Below, piece by piece: positions 44,268-55,561 of a stretch of 60,040 bases of DNA. The translations under genes and the position numbers were made by a program. The notes under the pieces were generated by a model, which saw nothing but the letters and a program-made list of their open reading frames with translations, was not told the DNA's origin and ran no database searches. Within the stretch, counting starts at the first letter, position 1, and each line of letters begins with the position of its first letter. The DNA is from Aureobasidium sp. EXF-3400 (Eukaryota; Ascomycota; Dothideomycetes; Dothideales; Saccotheciaceae), in assembly GCA_024195585.1 (NCBI GenBank), contig SWBL01000318.1:1-60040 (forward strand), written 5' to 3'.

Positions 44268-46397
44268 TTAGCCTCCTAGCTTCTTGAGTGCTTCGTCGAC
44301 AGAGTATTGATTGAAAAGATAGTCAATGCCCTCTTGAGAATGCGTGGCATGATAGTCGTCGATAGGAACCTGTTCCTTTGTACCCGACAATTTTTTGAAG
44401 GCGGCGTCCACATACTCTGATGGCACTGTAACACCAGATTCCGAACACTTGGCTTTGGCACGAAGCTCGGCGCAGAGGTTGTCGAGATCAAACTTGCCCT
44501 CCTTGAAGTCCTGGTTGGATTGTAGTTGCGACCTTGGATTGGTGTTAGTGTTGGTATAAGTAGTGTTGTTTGAGGGATCCACGCACCAAATCGTGTTGCA
44601 GTTGAGCATCTGTTCGGCCGACTTCAAACTCATCTCGTTGATACTCTGCTGGCTTTGCTGAGCAGGGACCTGTTTAGGTAGGTAGATGTCATCGTCATCA
44701 CCACCCTCACGACACTTTTCAACCTTTGCCAACAAGTTTGCGCTTGCTGAAGTCTGTTGAGGAACCTTAGGGGAAGAGAAGTCGTTCATTGCGAACGGTG
44801 TGTTCAGGTCGTAAGGGAAGGCGGCCTCGAAGAAACCGCTGTTGAAGTCGCCATCACCAACAACGGCGTCCTGACTCTCACGGTAATCGCCGAAGAGGAC
44901 AGGGTCAAACTGACCACCGTTCTGTGTAGCAAGCCAATCGAAGCCAGGGGTCGAGGCATTGGTGATTGCGCTGTTCTGAGCAGATTCTAAAACCATGTTA
45001 GTTATGAATAACCATATAGCAATCTCTCCTAGCTTACTTTGGTTGTTGTTAGGATTGGCAGGCTTGAACGAGTATATGTCGTTGAAGTCGTTGACGCCCG
45101 ACTTGTTGATGTCGGATGGAGGAGAGTTTGCAGATTCGGGAGAGGTTCCGCAAGAAGAGGTGTTGCAGTGAGTTAGTGCGGGGACCGAGGGCGACTGGTT
45201 GGAATTCGTGCCAGAAGCAGAAGCGGAACCGCTGTTGAATCTGAAGACTCTTGAGATGCCACTAGTACTGTCGGTACCATTGTCGGCGTATTGAGCGAAG
45301 GCTTGGCCGTCGTTGTTAGTGTTGTTCTGCATGAGGAAGTCGTTGTTGAGGTTTCCAAGAGCAGATGGGCTGAAGAGATCGGCGTAAGTGGTGCCAATGG
45401 CCGAGACTTGAGCAAGAGGGCTGTTGGTTCCCTTGTTCATGCTACCGCTTCTGGAGTTGTTGCTCGAGCTCATCTGGTGGTTGCTGACTTGAGTTCCAGG
45501 GCTTGGGTTTCTACCCATGCTGTTCGATCTTGGCAGAGTGGCATTGGGGCCAGCAGACGGGCTGACAGTCTTCTCGCGGTTGGATTGGATGTTGTTTCCA
45601 AATAGTTGGTTGCCAGGGAGGGCACCGAACTTGGGGAAGTCGAACTGGAAGTCTGTTTGAGAGTTGCTGTTGCTTCTTGACCCAGTACGGGAGGCCGAAG
45701 GGGGTGAGTGGGCGGCAATGCCTCCACTGCCATATGACATTCTCTTCTTGTACTCGCCAAGCTCGGTCTGCAGACGTTGAACCTGTGCACGGAGGATGCC
45801 ATTCTCATGTTTATCCTGTTCCTGAGCTTTGCTGAGAGCGTCTACCTTGGTCTCGAGGTCTTTCAGGTGCTTCTCTTTGCGCTCCCTGAAAGCACGTTGG
45901 GCAGCTCTGTTCTGAGCCTTGCGTTTCTTTTGCACACGTCAGCCCCATGGCATTGGAGCAGCACACGATAGATGACTTACAGTAGTGGGCTCCGAGGTCA
46001 AAGGTTTTCTGCCAGGCTTCTTGGCCTCCTTGGGTTCACCCTCTCTTCTTTTGGCGTCGACTTCATCCTCTGGCGAATCATCTTCCGGGCTCTTACGCTT
46101 GTCGGGCTTGTCACCATCGGTCGAGTCGGACTTGTTACTAGCGTTGCTACCCATGTTTTCGAACATGTGTTGACCACCCAGATCGGAAGCGTCGAAGTCG
46201 AAGCTAGTGTCTCCATCCAGATATTCAAGATAAGGGCTGGTGTCTTCAAAATCGATGGAATCCATGTCGACGGAAGGCTTTATTTTGTCGCGATTGGCGG
46301 AGGGGTTGTTTGAAGCCAATGCGGCAAGGAGGAGTTCTTGTTGTGCGTTGGAGAGGTATGGGTTGAAGGGCTGGTTGGTGGTCGTCTGCCCCGCCAT
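44268..46397 (-). CDS. Yap1/AP-1-like bZIP oxidative stress regulator
   Basis: Preferred model: 46397-45981, 45926-45038, 44986-44587, 44532-44268, 656 aa. Start at ATG 46397; the frame upstream begins with GTG. The first intron (54 nt) lies just before the basic region KRKAQNRAAQRAFRERKEKH, followed by a leucine zipper. The n-terminal Cys-rich domain is HCNTSSCGTSPES and the C-terminal one holds NCNTIW, NLCAEL and AKCSESG, the residues that form redox disulfides masking the export signal in yeast Yap1. Introns 2 (51 nt) and 3 (54 nt) are both multiples of three without stops, so retention would insert 17 or 18 residues; removing intron 3 gives NCNTIWSQLQSNQDF, as in relatives. It controls peroxide and drug response genes from the nucleus. 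Confidence 0.92.
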
Positions 46398-48312
46398 TTC
46401 TGACACAGTCGTACGATTGATACCAGAGCGGAGAGGACGGTCGAATACGATTGATATCGATCAAACTTGTTTGGCGCAAATGCGATTGTGGTCGGTCGAG
46501 CAGAAAGAGACAAAGACAACCAGATCTTGTTGAAGACGAGCGGAGGCTGCGGGTTTGGCCAGTCCAGCGGCCAGGCAAAGACGCTTTGAGTTTGGGATGA
46601 TGCAGCTATGAATCCAGGGCGATGTGGGGCCTTTGGTCGTCCAGAATTGCGCAGAGGATGTGTCTGGCGTCGAATTGTTTGCAGGAAAAGATGTGAATGT
46701 CGGATCGCAAGATCAGAGTCAGCAGTAAGCGTTGAGGGGCAGAGACTAGGCAGGAGAGCAAAATGGACACCGCAGGCAGACAGCGCCCTCGTCAGTTGCC
46801 CCGGCTCTTACCGCCGTAAGACCCATGAGCGCTTTGCTTAGAAATCCGATGTCCTTGCCCAGACTCGCCCAAAACTCTCCGCCCTGCGACACCCGCTCCA
46901 CTACATATCTCATCGACCTCCACGCTGCTTATGTCTACTGTGCTCTCGCCATATTCAAAAGACTTGTGTCACTTTGACACCCTCTCATTCACCACTTTCT
47001 TTTGGTCGCATGGCTGCTCGGACGCACTTTCCTCCATTTCATGCATGCACGTGTGCGCTAGTGTCTTCCACGGCCTTCTACTCCGCATCGCTCGGATTCC
47101 GCTCTTGGAGTCTTGGACAACTTGCCCTAGCCGTCCGTATTTTTGTTTTTTCTGTTCTCTTTTTTCCCCCTCCCTTTTTGCCTGATCTCGATGCCTTGCT
47201 CCCTCCCACTGATTCTGTCGCGACCCTGTCCTTACTATTGTTCCTATGTACCTTTCACAAAGCAATACAATACAGAACCCGAGTGTCTCGGACTCTTCTC
47301 AGACTATCGAAACCAAAGTCTTCTCTGCCTGAAGACTGGGCCGACCCATCATCGCGTAGAGGAGAACGTAATGGGCTTTATTCGTGCCTTAGCTGCAATA
47401 CAGCACCTGACTGCTTCGGGAAAACTCCAGGTGGCAGGTACATGATCCAACGTGAGACTGACCAGTCAATTACTCACATGTGTCGCATGATGGACTTCTG
47501 TGCCTCCTTCACCATACGGAGCGCAGAACCCTTCCTCGTTTAACAAGGATAACCTACCTGAGTCACAGTGACAGACGCACGAGAAGACGAGCATCCTGTA
47601 TTCTGCGCGTCTCGGACCACCGGCATTCTCGTTTTCTGCTCCAGAATTCTGTTATTCCGACTTCGCTCAGGCGCAATTTCTCACAGAGTAAGGGACGGCG
47701 ACAGTGGTATGCTAAGTTTGATGACTTGAAAACACGAGGCAAATGGTGACCCCTGCGATGTTTCTCCAAGCTTCAGCCTGTGGTTGACACGAAGGCCCGA
47801 GTCGCGTTTGTCCAGTCGGAGCCACCGCTTGTTCCCCGCATCGACGATGTTTGGCCAGCTTTGGTTAAACGTTTCTGGACCCTTGAACTTTCCGTCTCGG
47901 TGGCCTACAGGGCTATCTTTCTTATCTCCGCGTTCGAATAGCGAGCTTAGGACTATCGGTGATGCGCCGCCACCAGCAAGGAGGCACTACCTGATGCGGA
48001 ACTCGTCGGCCCTAGCCATGCTTATCGGGCGTCGTTTGTATCACATTCAGGCATGTACCATAACTTTCAGGCATGCATCCGAGACGACCTTCGGCTTGGT
48101 TGACCGCACACCAGCTGACGAAGCTGATCACTACGCATAACCCCTCTATTCCGGACCGCGCGTTTGGATTATCACCGTCTGGATCATCGGCCGGCCCATG
48201 ACTCCCTTCTGTTTGCCTAGATAACGATGGCTAATTGGCGCAAGGAATAAGCACCCTTTGACCCCGTGGTCCCTGCCAAGGGCGTCTTCGGTCATTGAGG
48301 GGAAGTATTTTA
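46398..48312. other. Long intergenic region, Yap1 promoter and leader
   Basis: 1.9 kb without a supported gene, consistent with a large promoter for a stress regulator. A pyrimidine-rich block lies at 47140-47180. The plus-strand frame 46974-47543 looks non-coding: it has no start context, domain or codon bias, and overlaps another frame. Confidence 0.5.
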
Positions 48313-49188
48313 ATGCGACCGTGTGACCAGCACGATGCATTGCATGTCCTTTTGTTCCCTCAGCTCCTTCATGCCCAAATGTTAGCCAATATGACTGCTG
48401 CTCAAGTAGCAGATAACTTTGAAGATGAGGGTGCGAGATACAAACGCCAGAGAATGTCCTCTCCCTCACCAGCACCTACCGTTGTGTCGGACCCGTTCGA
48501 TACCGTCACTGGCACGAAAGCGGAACTACTGCCTACCATCGACGAATATCCTATTCATACACAACAACAGTGTCGCATCTTTCAACTTCCCTTCGAGCTT
48601 CGCGAAATGATCTACGGCATGGCCTGCGTCAACGATGGCGTAGCAGCAGTCATGGGCAAGAGTACAAGTCGTCATGCAAGTCAGGATTCGGCCAAGGAGC
48701 CAGCATTTCTGCGAAGCTGCCGGCTAGCGCGCTTTGAAGGACAACCCATCTTCTACCAGAAGAACGACTTCGTGGTCAGACGCCGCGACTCGCTCAACTT
48801 CCATCCTCGGCCGATTGTTGATGCACCAATCGCGTACCCTTACAACTCTTTCAACACTGGAGTTCCCAGATGGCTGGACAACATGAGCAGCGAAAGAATT
48901 GCAAAGATCAGAACAGTGGTGCTTGTGCAGATTGCACGCGGGGTGTACAAAGATGCATACAACGAATGGCATCGCGACGCGAGTGCTTGCTTCCGTCTGC
49001 GGTACTCTTCGAAACAAGACAGCGGCTATGTGATCGAATACATACGTGTCGACACGAGTGGACGGTCAGACAAGTATGCCGAGAGACTCGGAGAGGCACT
49101 CGAGATGAGAATGAGCAAGTTGGTGAAGGAGATGGGCATCAAGCAGTGGAACAGGCAGTCGATCTGGGATATGGCGTATCTTTTGTAA
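48313..49188 (+). CDS. 2EXR/F-box-like protein
   Basis: Single exon, 291 aa from ATG 48313; ATG 48379 (MLANMTAAQ) is a reasonable alternative. Near residue 90 the segment FQLPFELREMIYG is the signature of the F-box-like 2EXR family, very abundant in Pezizomycotina. The rest is alpha/beta sequence with a later conserved-looking block (LRSCRLARFEGQPIFY). In this family a role as a substrate adaptor of ubiquitin ligases is assumed rather than shown. A basic stretch (ARYKRQRMSSP) precedes the domain and may be a nuclear signal. Confidence 0.75.
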   Translation: MRPCDQHDALHVLLFPQLLHAQMLANMTAAQVADNFEDEGARYKRQRMSSPSPAPTVVSDPFDTVTGTKAELLPTIDEYPIHTQQQCRIFQLPFELREMIYGMACVNDGVAAVMGKSTSRHASQDSAKEPAFLRSCRLARFEGQPIFYQKNDFVVRRRDSLNFHPRPIVDAPIAYPYNSFNTGVPRWLDNMSSERIAKIRTVVLVQIARGVYKDAYNEWHRDASACFRLRYSSKQDSGYVIEYIRVDTSGRSDKYAERLGEALEMRMSKLVKEMGIKQWNRQSIWDMAYLL

Positions 49189-49708
49189 AGGTTCTCAGGC
49201 GGGTTCCTGGGAGTTTGAGTAATGGCATGGCGTTGGGCATTAGGGTTGGCAGGTATCAAACAAATTGGCATGGTATACCGGCATTGGGGTGGGACAGGAG
49301 CACGGTGGCTGGGCTGGGCTGGGCTGGCGTTAAGGTTGTGTATTCTAGGCAAGTCAGCAGCATACTCAATAGATGCAAATATAATATATGATTCAAAAAC
49401 AATGTTTCGAGAATATGTGATGTCTTCGTGGTGGAGCGAAGAGCAGAGAGAGCAGAAGGTGACAGGTTTGCAGAAGGCATTGCGGGAAGCATAACCGAGA
49501 GGCCCGTGCGCACGGTCGTCATTGCCGCTCCACCTTTTGCGCCGCTCGTCCATCGACCGTGACAAACTTGTAACTTGATCAAAGTGAAGCGCATTGCGAC
49601 GAGTGAAAGTGCTGTTGAAAGTCATATATCGCCGAGCCCAAAGAAAGATACAAGGCAGATTGGTACCACCCCTCAACGACCAACGAACAGAACTCTACTG
49701 AACTCACG
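49189..49708. other. Intergenic
   Basis: Contains a short GGGCT tandem repeat (about 49308-49326). No gene. Confidence 0.5.
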
Positions 49709-50683
49709 ATGAGTCTCACCCAGCTCCAGTCCGAACGCGCCGACTATGAGCGCAATGTAAGTCGTGCATGCTGGTATATATTCATGGACTGTTCTAATTC
49801 GTGTCGGTAGCTTGTCGAAGTCGAGCAGATGCTCGCCGAGGTGCCCGATCTGGAAGATGCCCTCGCCATGAAAGCAGAGATTGTCGGCCTGCTCCAAGAC
49901 GTCGACAGCAGAATCGCCGCCCTCGACCCAGAACCTTCCGCCACCAAGTCAGAAGCAGCCTCATCCAGCGAGAAGTGGAGCAAGGAGAATCACCCAGCAT
50001 ATCGCAAGCAGCCGTCGACCGCTGCACCGGTGGTTGAAGAGAAGAAAGCACCTGTTTCGTTCAAAGTCAACGACACCGTACTGGCAAAATACGCAGGCGA
50101 CAAGCAATTCTACGAAGCCCGCATCATTTCCGTCACAGGCTCTTCAGCCGCCCCCATCTACACCGTCAACTTCAAGGGCTACACAGGCTCGGAAACATTG
50201 CGTCAAGAACATCTGCGCCCTCTTCCCGCAGCCGCTTCCTCGACTTCTCAGAAGCGCAAGGCTGATGGCTCTCCTGCAGTCTCCGTTCCTTCCACCCCTA
50301 CAGTCAGCACTCCCATTCCTGGTGTCATCTCTGCCGAGGCCAACATCAACCCTGCACTAGCAAGCGCCGCAAAGAAGGATCAGATCAAACCCCTCGACGG
50401 CGACAGAAAGCCTCCGAAGAAGGTGAAGACGTCCAAGGCACTTGAGAGCAGTAAGAGCAACTGGAAGTCCTGGCAATCAAAAGCCTCCACTGGTAAAGCT
50501 GCAAAGGTTGTGCAGAAGGAGAGCATGTTCCGCACTGGTGAAGCTCCTTCTGCTAGAGGTATGTTTAATCTACATCTTGTCATTTGACCGTCTGCTAACA
50601 TTTGTACAGTGGGCTTTACTGGCTCTGGTCAAACCATGCGTAAGGATGCTGAGCGCACCCGTCACAACTACACTCTTGACTGA
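49709..50683 (+). CDS. SPF30/SMN-related tudor-domain protein
   Basis: Three exons, 49709-49756, 49811-50558, 50610-50683, 289 aa; donors are GTAAGT and GTATGT. An N-terminal coiled segment (residues 1-50) resembles the start of SMNDC1/SPF30 proteins. A tudor domain lies at about 99-155: FKVNDTVLAKYAGDKQFYEA, then YTVNFKGYTGSETL with the aromatic residues that bind dimethyl-arginine. The C-terminal part is Lys/Ser-rich and ends VGFTGSGQTMRKDAERTRHN, similar to the tail of SPF30 relatives. It is a likely nuclear splicing factor that joins U4/U6.U5 to the A complex. A SAGA Sgf29-type tudor was considered but has two tandem tudor folds, not seen here. Confidence 0.82.
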
Positions 50684-51440
50684 GCATGCACTGTGTTTCG
50701 CCATGTCTTCAAACCAATATTTCAGCCTTGCACTCCTCGCCAGCTTCCCAGAGGTAAGACTAGACCCACTGCGGCCAGCCTAGAGGCATATTATTCTTCG
50801 TCTCGTATTCATCATTGCTTGTTGTCGTCGGCGTTCTTTGGCGCGATTGGAGAGCGATAGAAGCTCTCAAACTAGCAGAGCATAAGCAGATACGAAGTCA
50901 ACGTTAAGGAGGAAGGAAGTGAACCAGAACCCGACATATTCACGTGGTGTACCATCAACGTTATCATAAAAGATACTCCTACAACTATCCACGTGTGTTA
51001 TGCTTTCGGCTGTTGAATATGGGTCTTCTTGATCGCCTTCCATGCCCGCTTCTGCCGAACGATACGACGTCCGAGATTGATTGCGGGTCCGAGGCTTCGA
51101 TGCTGCAATGGTTAAATATCGTGAATGAATGGTATGCGGGCACGTGGGGCTTGTGATTGGACCGCGGCAACTTCGAAGCACTCCACACTCCCACCCTCTT
51201 TCCCCATCTCGACATCGCCGGAAGATTTCGTGAACACACCACGACGTGGGACGGCAAGAGGTGGACACGCGAGCACTGCGTGTCTCCTGAACATCATGTC
51301 ATTCGCTATGCTCATTGAATTGCTCAAAGCCATCTTCTTCCATCCCCTTTTCCAGACACAATGGCAAGGTATATCTAGCATCACCGGCCCCGACAGATTC
51401 ACAGGTAGGTGATATTCGTCTTCCTGTCACATAAGCCGAT
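50684..51440. other. Intergenic
   Basis: 3' flank of the SPF30 gene and promoter of the secreted phosphatase. The minus-strand frame 50867-51268 is not supported. Confidence 0.5.
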
Positions 51441-53083
51441 ATGGTGTACATATCTATCTCTCTGGCTTCTGCCGCCATTTCATTACTTGCACTGAGCGAT
51501 GCCAAAGCCATCAGCACAAGCTCCAGCACTTCGGACCCGATTGCTTCTTTGACGGGCTCTTCGGTCCAACCTACCACCACTAGCCCTACCTGCCCTAAGG
51601 CCGACAACAACATCTTCATCGCCAAGAGTGGTGCCACTTTCATTATTGAATGTGGTATTGACTATGCAGGTGGCGACTTGAAGTCTGTCAACATTGCCAG
51701 CAACAGAATCGCCGACTGCATCAATGCATGCGATGCTACTGAAGGATGCATTGATATCAGCATGTCTGGTACTGCTTGTTATATGAAGCAGAAGCTCAAT
51801 AAGCCTCTTGCCAATAAGGGTATCAGAGGTGCACGCAAGATCAAGGATGCTCCTCTTAGCTCGTCTAGCAGTACTTCGTCGAGCACTTCGTTCAGCACTT
51901 CTTTCAGCACTTCCCACAGCACCTCTCATAGCACTTCCTACAGTGTAACCGTGGCTCCTACCTATTCTGAGCCCACTGCCTCGACAGCACCAGTCACTGC
52001 TTCTCTCCCTACTGTCAACCAAGGCAAGGAGTACATCAACTACACCAATGTTGCTGGCTACTTTCTCCAGGATCTCGACAGCACGGTCCCCAGCACTTTT
52101 GACTACGTAAGTTCTGCTAGAAGGCAGACATAGACTTTCTTTCCTTGCTGACTATACCACGGACTGCAACCAACTTCGGTCTCATTAACCAGACTTACTC
52201 GACCGACTCGAGCTCCTCCGCTCAGCTCACACAATGGCAGCGCTTCAACGCACTACTCAAGCACCTCAACAGCGACGCTTCCTCGAACGTTGCTTACAAA
52301 CTCCTCTTCATCGGCCGCCACGGCGAAGGCTACCACAACGCAGCCCAAACCTACTACGGCACTCCCGCCTGGAACTGCTACTGGAGCCAACAAACCGGCA
52401 ACAGCACCAACAGCTGGCAAGACGCCGACCTAACCCCCAACGGCATTGCTCAAGCCCTCGTCGCGCACACCTTCTGGTCCCACGAAATCTCCGCTCAGAA
52501 GATTCAAGTTCCTGAGTCTTTCTACGTGTCTCCCTTGACCCGCTGTCTGAAGACTGCAAACTTGACATTCAGCAATTTGGGTCTGAATAACTTTGTGCCT
52601 ACGGTTAAGGAGTATATCAGAGAGGGAATCAGCACGCATACTTGCGATCACCGTGGCAATGCAACTTACATCAAATCCCTCTTTCCTTCTTGGAAAATCG
52701 AACCTACCTTTACAGAAGTCGACTCACTCTGGAACGGCATCACCGAAGAATCCTCCTCAGCCCAAGATTACCGCTCTAAAATCGCTTTGGATCAAATATT
52801 TTCCTCAGACGATGCAGAGGTAATCTCCATCACCACTCATTCGGGAGAAACTAGTAGTTTGTTGAGGGTGCTGGGGCATAGAAGTTTCAGTCTTGTTACT
52901 GGTGCTGTTATTCCTGTGTTGGTGAGGGCTGAAAAGATCAAGGTGATGGAGGGAGCGACTACGACGACAATTCCCTGGGATGCGGGAGCTTGGTGTACTA
53001 ATGGTCCTCCTTTGGCTAGTAATACTGCTTGTGTGTGTAGTGATGGGGTTGCTCCTGTTGCTACTACGGCTTCTGCTCGTTGA
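51441..53083 (+). CDS. Secreted PAN-domain plus histidine acid phosphatase-like fusion
   Basis: Exons 51441-52106 and 52163-53083, 528 aa if the intron ends at an unusual GG (52161-52162). Signal peptide MVYISISLASAAISLLALSD. Residues about 48-135 have the cysteine and hydrophobic pattern of a PAN/apple-like domain (C in SPTCPKADN, IIECGIDYAGGD, CINACDATEGC, TACYMKQ). A Ser/Thr linker with five 12-bp repeats follows (51882-51941). From residue about 190 comes a phosphoglycerate-mutase-like phosphatase: YINYTNVAGYFLQDLDS, LLFIGRHGEGYHN, VSPLTRCLKT, and the second His in SITTHSGETSSLLR. All catalytic residues are present. The phosphatase start lies in exon 1 with the PAN domain, so the fusion is not a prediction artefact. 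It probably acts on an extracellular phosphate ester. Confidence 0.8.
51882..51941 (+). repeat. Five 12-bp repeats encoding STSF/STSH units
   Basis: AGCACTTC plus a Phe, His or Tyr codon and the next Ser repeats five times, making a Ser/Thr linker likely to be O-glycosylated between the two domains. Confidence 0.75.
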
Positions 53084-53329
53084 GCGGGGGCCAGTTTTGC
53101 AGACTTAGTATGTGGATTTCTTGTTTTTAGAAAAGTTTATCTTCGACGCTTAGACTGCAATATCATCAGTTTGTTCTTTTCAGTCCTCTTCTCGTGTTTC
53201 GATAGAATGAGAAAGGGTCTTTTGCTCGACTGTAATTCTCATTTGCACTTTATATACGCTACCAAGCTTCTCATTGACAACCGTAACTCCACCGCTATGC
53301 AACAATCTTCTGACTTATTCCTCCCTGCC
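53084..53329. other. Convergent intergenic region
   Basis: 3' ends of the phosphatase and DPB2 genes. Nothing else seen. Confidence 0.5.
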
Positions 53330-55561
53330 TTACGATGACCAAATCTCCTTGACTTCACCCCTCTTAGCCCAACAATCATACTCGATCCAAGCAACCCGTC
53401 TACCTCTTCCCTCATCCCTGCACAGTCGTCCAGGGTTCAATACATGACACCCCTCAAACGTGACCGCAAACGCCGGCGCCTCAGCATCAGCCAAGACCAA
53501 GGTATGCGGTAGAGGGTACAAACTCATCGCACTGCCTTGATCCCAGAGCACTGGACGTGTAGACAGTGGGAAGGGAGAAAGATGTGATTGTGGGAGTAGG
53601 GATAGAACGAGTTTACGTGCGATTTGTGTGGGTGTAGGGATTTCTCCAGCAGTCGAGTCAAGCATGTCGTCGTCTCCGTCTTCTGCTGTGGTGGCTTTGC
53701 CAAAGGTTATTGCATTGCGGCGTAGACGGCTGGAGATGTCGTCGCGGAAGACTGTGATTTCGTGGGCAGGGCCAAAGATTGATACTCGTGCTGGATTGGA
53801 TGTCCAGATTGGTTCAACTGGTAAACTGTTGTCGTCTGATCTTGGAAGTGGTGCTTCTGGTTTGGCAGTGGCGAAAGCACGCTTGACGCGACTGGTGAAG
53901 AGACCTGGAATGGGTAGGCGTGGAACAGGATTGCTGGCTCCGGCACTGAAGGCAGAGGCCCACGGATCATTATCGCCAGGAACAAAGATCCAAGTCGCTG
54001 TTCGTAGGAGCGTAGGGAAATCTGAGAGGACGGTGGCGAGATCGTTGAAGTACTCTTTGTACTCGATGCTGCCACCACTACCACCACCAGCCATAACAGG
54101 ATGACTGACAAAGTTGCCCAGGAGCATAAAACAGAGAGGCGTCAGTTCGTCCTCTGCAGCATAGACACGCAGGACAGCACGTAGAGCCTCCAGTGATGAT
54201 GGATCATCGAGGTTGACTTCACCTAGGATGACCATTTTACGTTGCTGAGAGGCCTGCTCTTCTGTAGGCGCGAGGAGGCGTTTCTCTAGCTTGCGCATCT
54301 TTGCTCCCATAACTTTCTCACTGCCCAAGCCGAGGAAGTCGGTCCAGCCGAAACCACCTCCAAGACCGACATCTGGTTGTTGCTTGGACGAGTCGGCGAT
54401 GCCCAGTGTCGCGCTACGTTTCTCAGATGGTGGACCACCGATGCTGAAGCCGATAAACTTTCCTCCAATGAAACCACCGACACCAGTGGCCACACCCAGA
54501 CCACTGGCACCGGCTCCTGAGTATTCTTCCTCATATACACCTTCAATCAAGACTACCATGCCAGGGCAAAACCATGATGAGTCGAGGCCCTGTAAAGGTT
54601 TTGCATGCTGCAGATCCAGAGTGATACTTCCGGTCAGGTCATTCAATGCCAGGGTACCAGTAGGAGTAATGACCAGCATGCCGAGCAGGACATGGTTACT
54701 AGCATTTCTACCCAAGAGGTTTGCAATAGGGGTAATCTTGTAGAATTGCTGTATCGAAGTCGAGTCTTGACGTTTGAGAGAACGAGTATTGGCGACTGAG
54801 GGAGCCTGGAAAGCTTCGTTTCGCATTAGACGTTGGTGGATGAGGTTGAACCGATCGCGGAAGAGTTGAGTCCTATGAGCTGGTGAAGGAAGCAGGGTAG
54901 ATTTGGTGATGATCTTCTCGAAATGCTTCTTGTGGACATTGTAGCTCAGTCTGGGCTGGTCGTTGGCGCTGACAACCTTGATCCATGCTCGAGGATCTTG
55001 ATTGTCTGCATCATCATCTTCCCCGAGATCTTGTGATTGGAAGGAGACTTCAGCCAGACTGGATCGTCTCGACAAGTCCTGACTCTCGCCAGCAAAGGCA
55101 AAACTGCTTTGTCTGGACAAATTGGATTTTGTTTGAGCAATCTTGCCACCAGTCATCAGACTCCCGATTGTTTTCAAGATGTTGTTGAGTAAGGAGCCAT
55201 CATTGACAATCAGGCTGCCGCCACTCTTCTTCCAGGCCTTTGCGACTTCCTCGAGGACGCCTTCTGCTGTTCCTCGTTCACGCCATGCCGAACCGCAGTG
55301 TTTGCCGATGAAAGTGGCTAATGATTGTAGAGCGGGAGAGCTGAGGGTGAGATTGTGCTTTTTGGTAAATGTTCGGAATGCCAAAGGTCGTAGACTGGCT
55401 GGTGGGAGGAGGATTGGTAAGATAGTAGGAATCGACGGCTTGAATGCCGGTGGAGGAATCGCAGGCCGTTTGTCGCGAGGATTTATGGGGTGAACAGGTG
55501 TTCCAAAGGCGGGACTCGACGAAGGAATAGCATTCTCCTGCAGACGAAAGGCAGCTGCCAT
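53330..55561 (-). CDS. DNA polymerase epsilon subunit B (Dpb2)
   Basis: Single exon, 743 aa from ATG 55561; the frame extends upstream only from a GTG. The N-terminal 90 residues hold the helical domain seen in Dpb2 (LAFRTFTKKHNLTLSSPALQ). The OB-like region at about 220-420 contains LLGMLVITPTGTLALNDLTG and FCPGMVVLIEGVYEE with a Gly-rich insert. The calcineurin-like, inactivated phosphoesterase domain spans about 440-720: MVILGEVNLDDP, LLGNFVSHPV, FVPGDNDPWA and VSIFGPAHEI. It binds the CMG helicase through its N-terminal domain and is essential for origin firing. Nuclear. The gene is divergent from the NASP-like gene with 234 bp between starts. Confidence 0.93.
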   Translation of the reverse strand: MAAAFRLQENAIPSSSPAFGTPVHPINPRDKRPAIPPPAFKPSIPTILPILLPPASLRPLAFRTFTKKHNLTLSSPALQSLATFIGKHCGSAWRERGTAEGVLEEVAKAWKKSGGSLIVNDGSLLNNILKTIGSLMTGGKIAQTKSNLSRQSSFAFAGESQDLSRRSSLAEVSFQSQDLGEDDDADNQDPRAWIKVVSANDQPRLSYNVHKKHFEKIITKSTLLPSPAHRTQLFRDRFNLIHQRLMRNEAFQAPSVANTRSLKRQDSTSIQQFYKITPIANLLGRNASNHVLLGMLVITPTGTLALNDLTGSITLDLQHAKPLQGLDSSWFCPGMVVLIEGVYEEEYSGAGASGLGVATGVGGFIGGKFIGFSIGGPPSEKRSATLGIADSSKQQPDVGLGGGFGWTDFLGLGSEKVMGAKMRKLEKRLLAPTEEQASQQRKMVILGEVNLDDPSSLEALRAVLRVYAAEDELTPLCFMLLGNFVSHPVMAGGGSGGSIEYKEYFNDLATVLSDFPTLLRTATWIFVPGDNDPWASAFSAGASNPVPRLPIPGLFTSRVKRAFATAKPEAPLPRSDDNSLPVEPIWTSNPARVSIFGPAHEITVFRDDISSRLRRNAITFGKATTAEDGDDDMLDSTAGEIPTPTQIARKLVLSLLPQSHLSPFPLSTRPVLWDQGSAMSLYPLPHTLVLADAEAPAFAVTFEGCHVLNPGRLCRDEGRGRRVAWIEYDCWAKRGEVKEIWSS

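Noticed and set aside
46974..47543. 189-codon plus-strand open frame upstream of the Yap1 gene
   Set aside because: Pyrimidine-rich promoter-like DNA, no domain, and it overlaps another equally long frame.
50867..51268. 133-codon minus-strand frame
   Set aside because: No domain or codon bias; lies in the promoter of the secreted phosphatase.
51882..51941. Short tandem repeat considered as a CRISPR-like or satellite array
   Set aside because: 12-bp in-frame coding repeats of a Ser/Thr linker.
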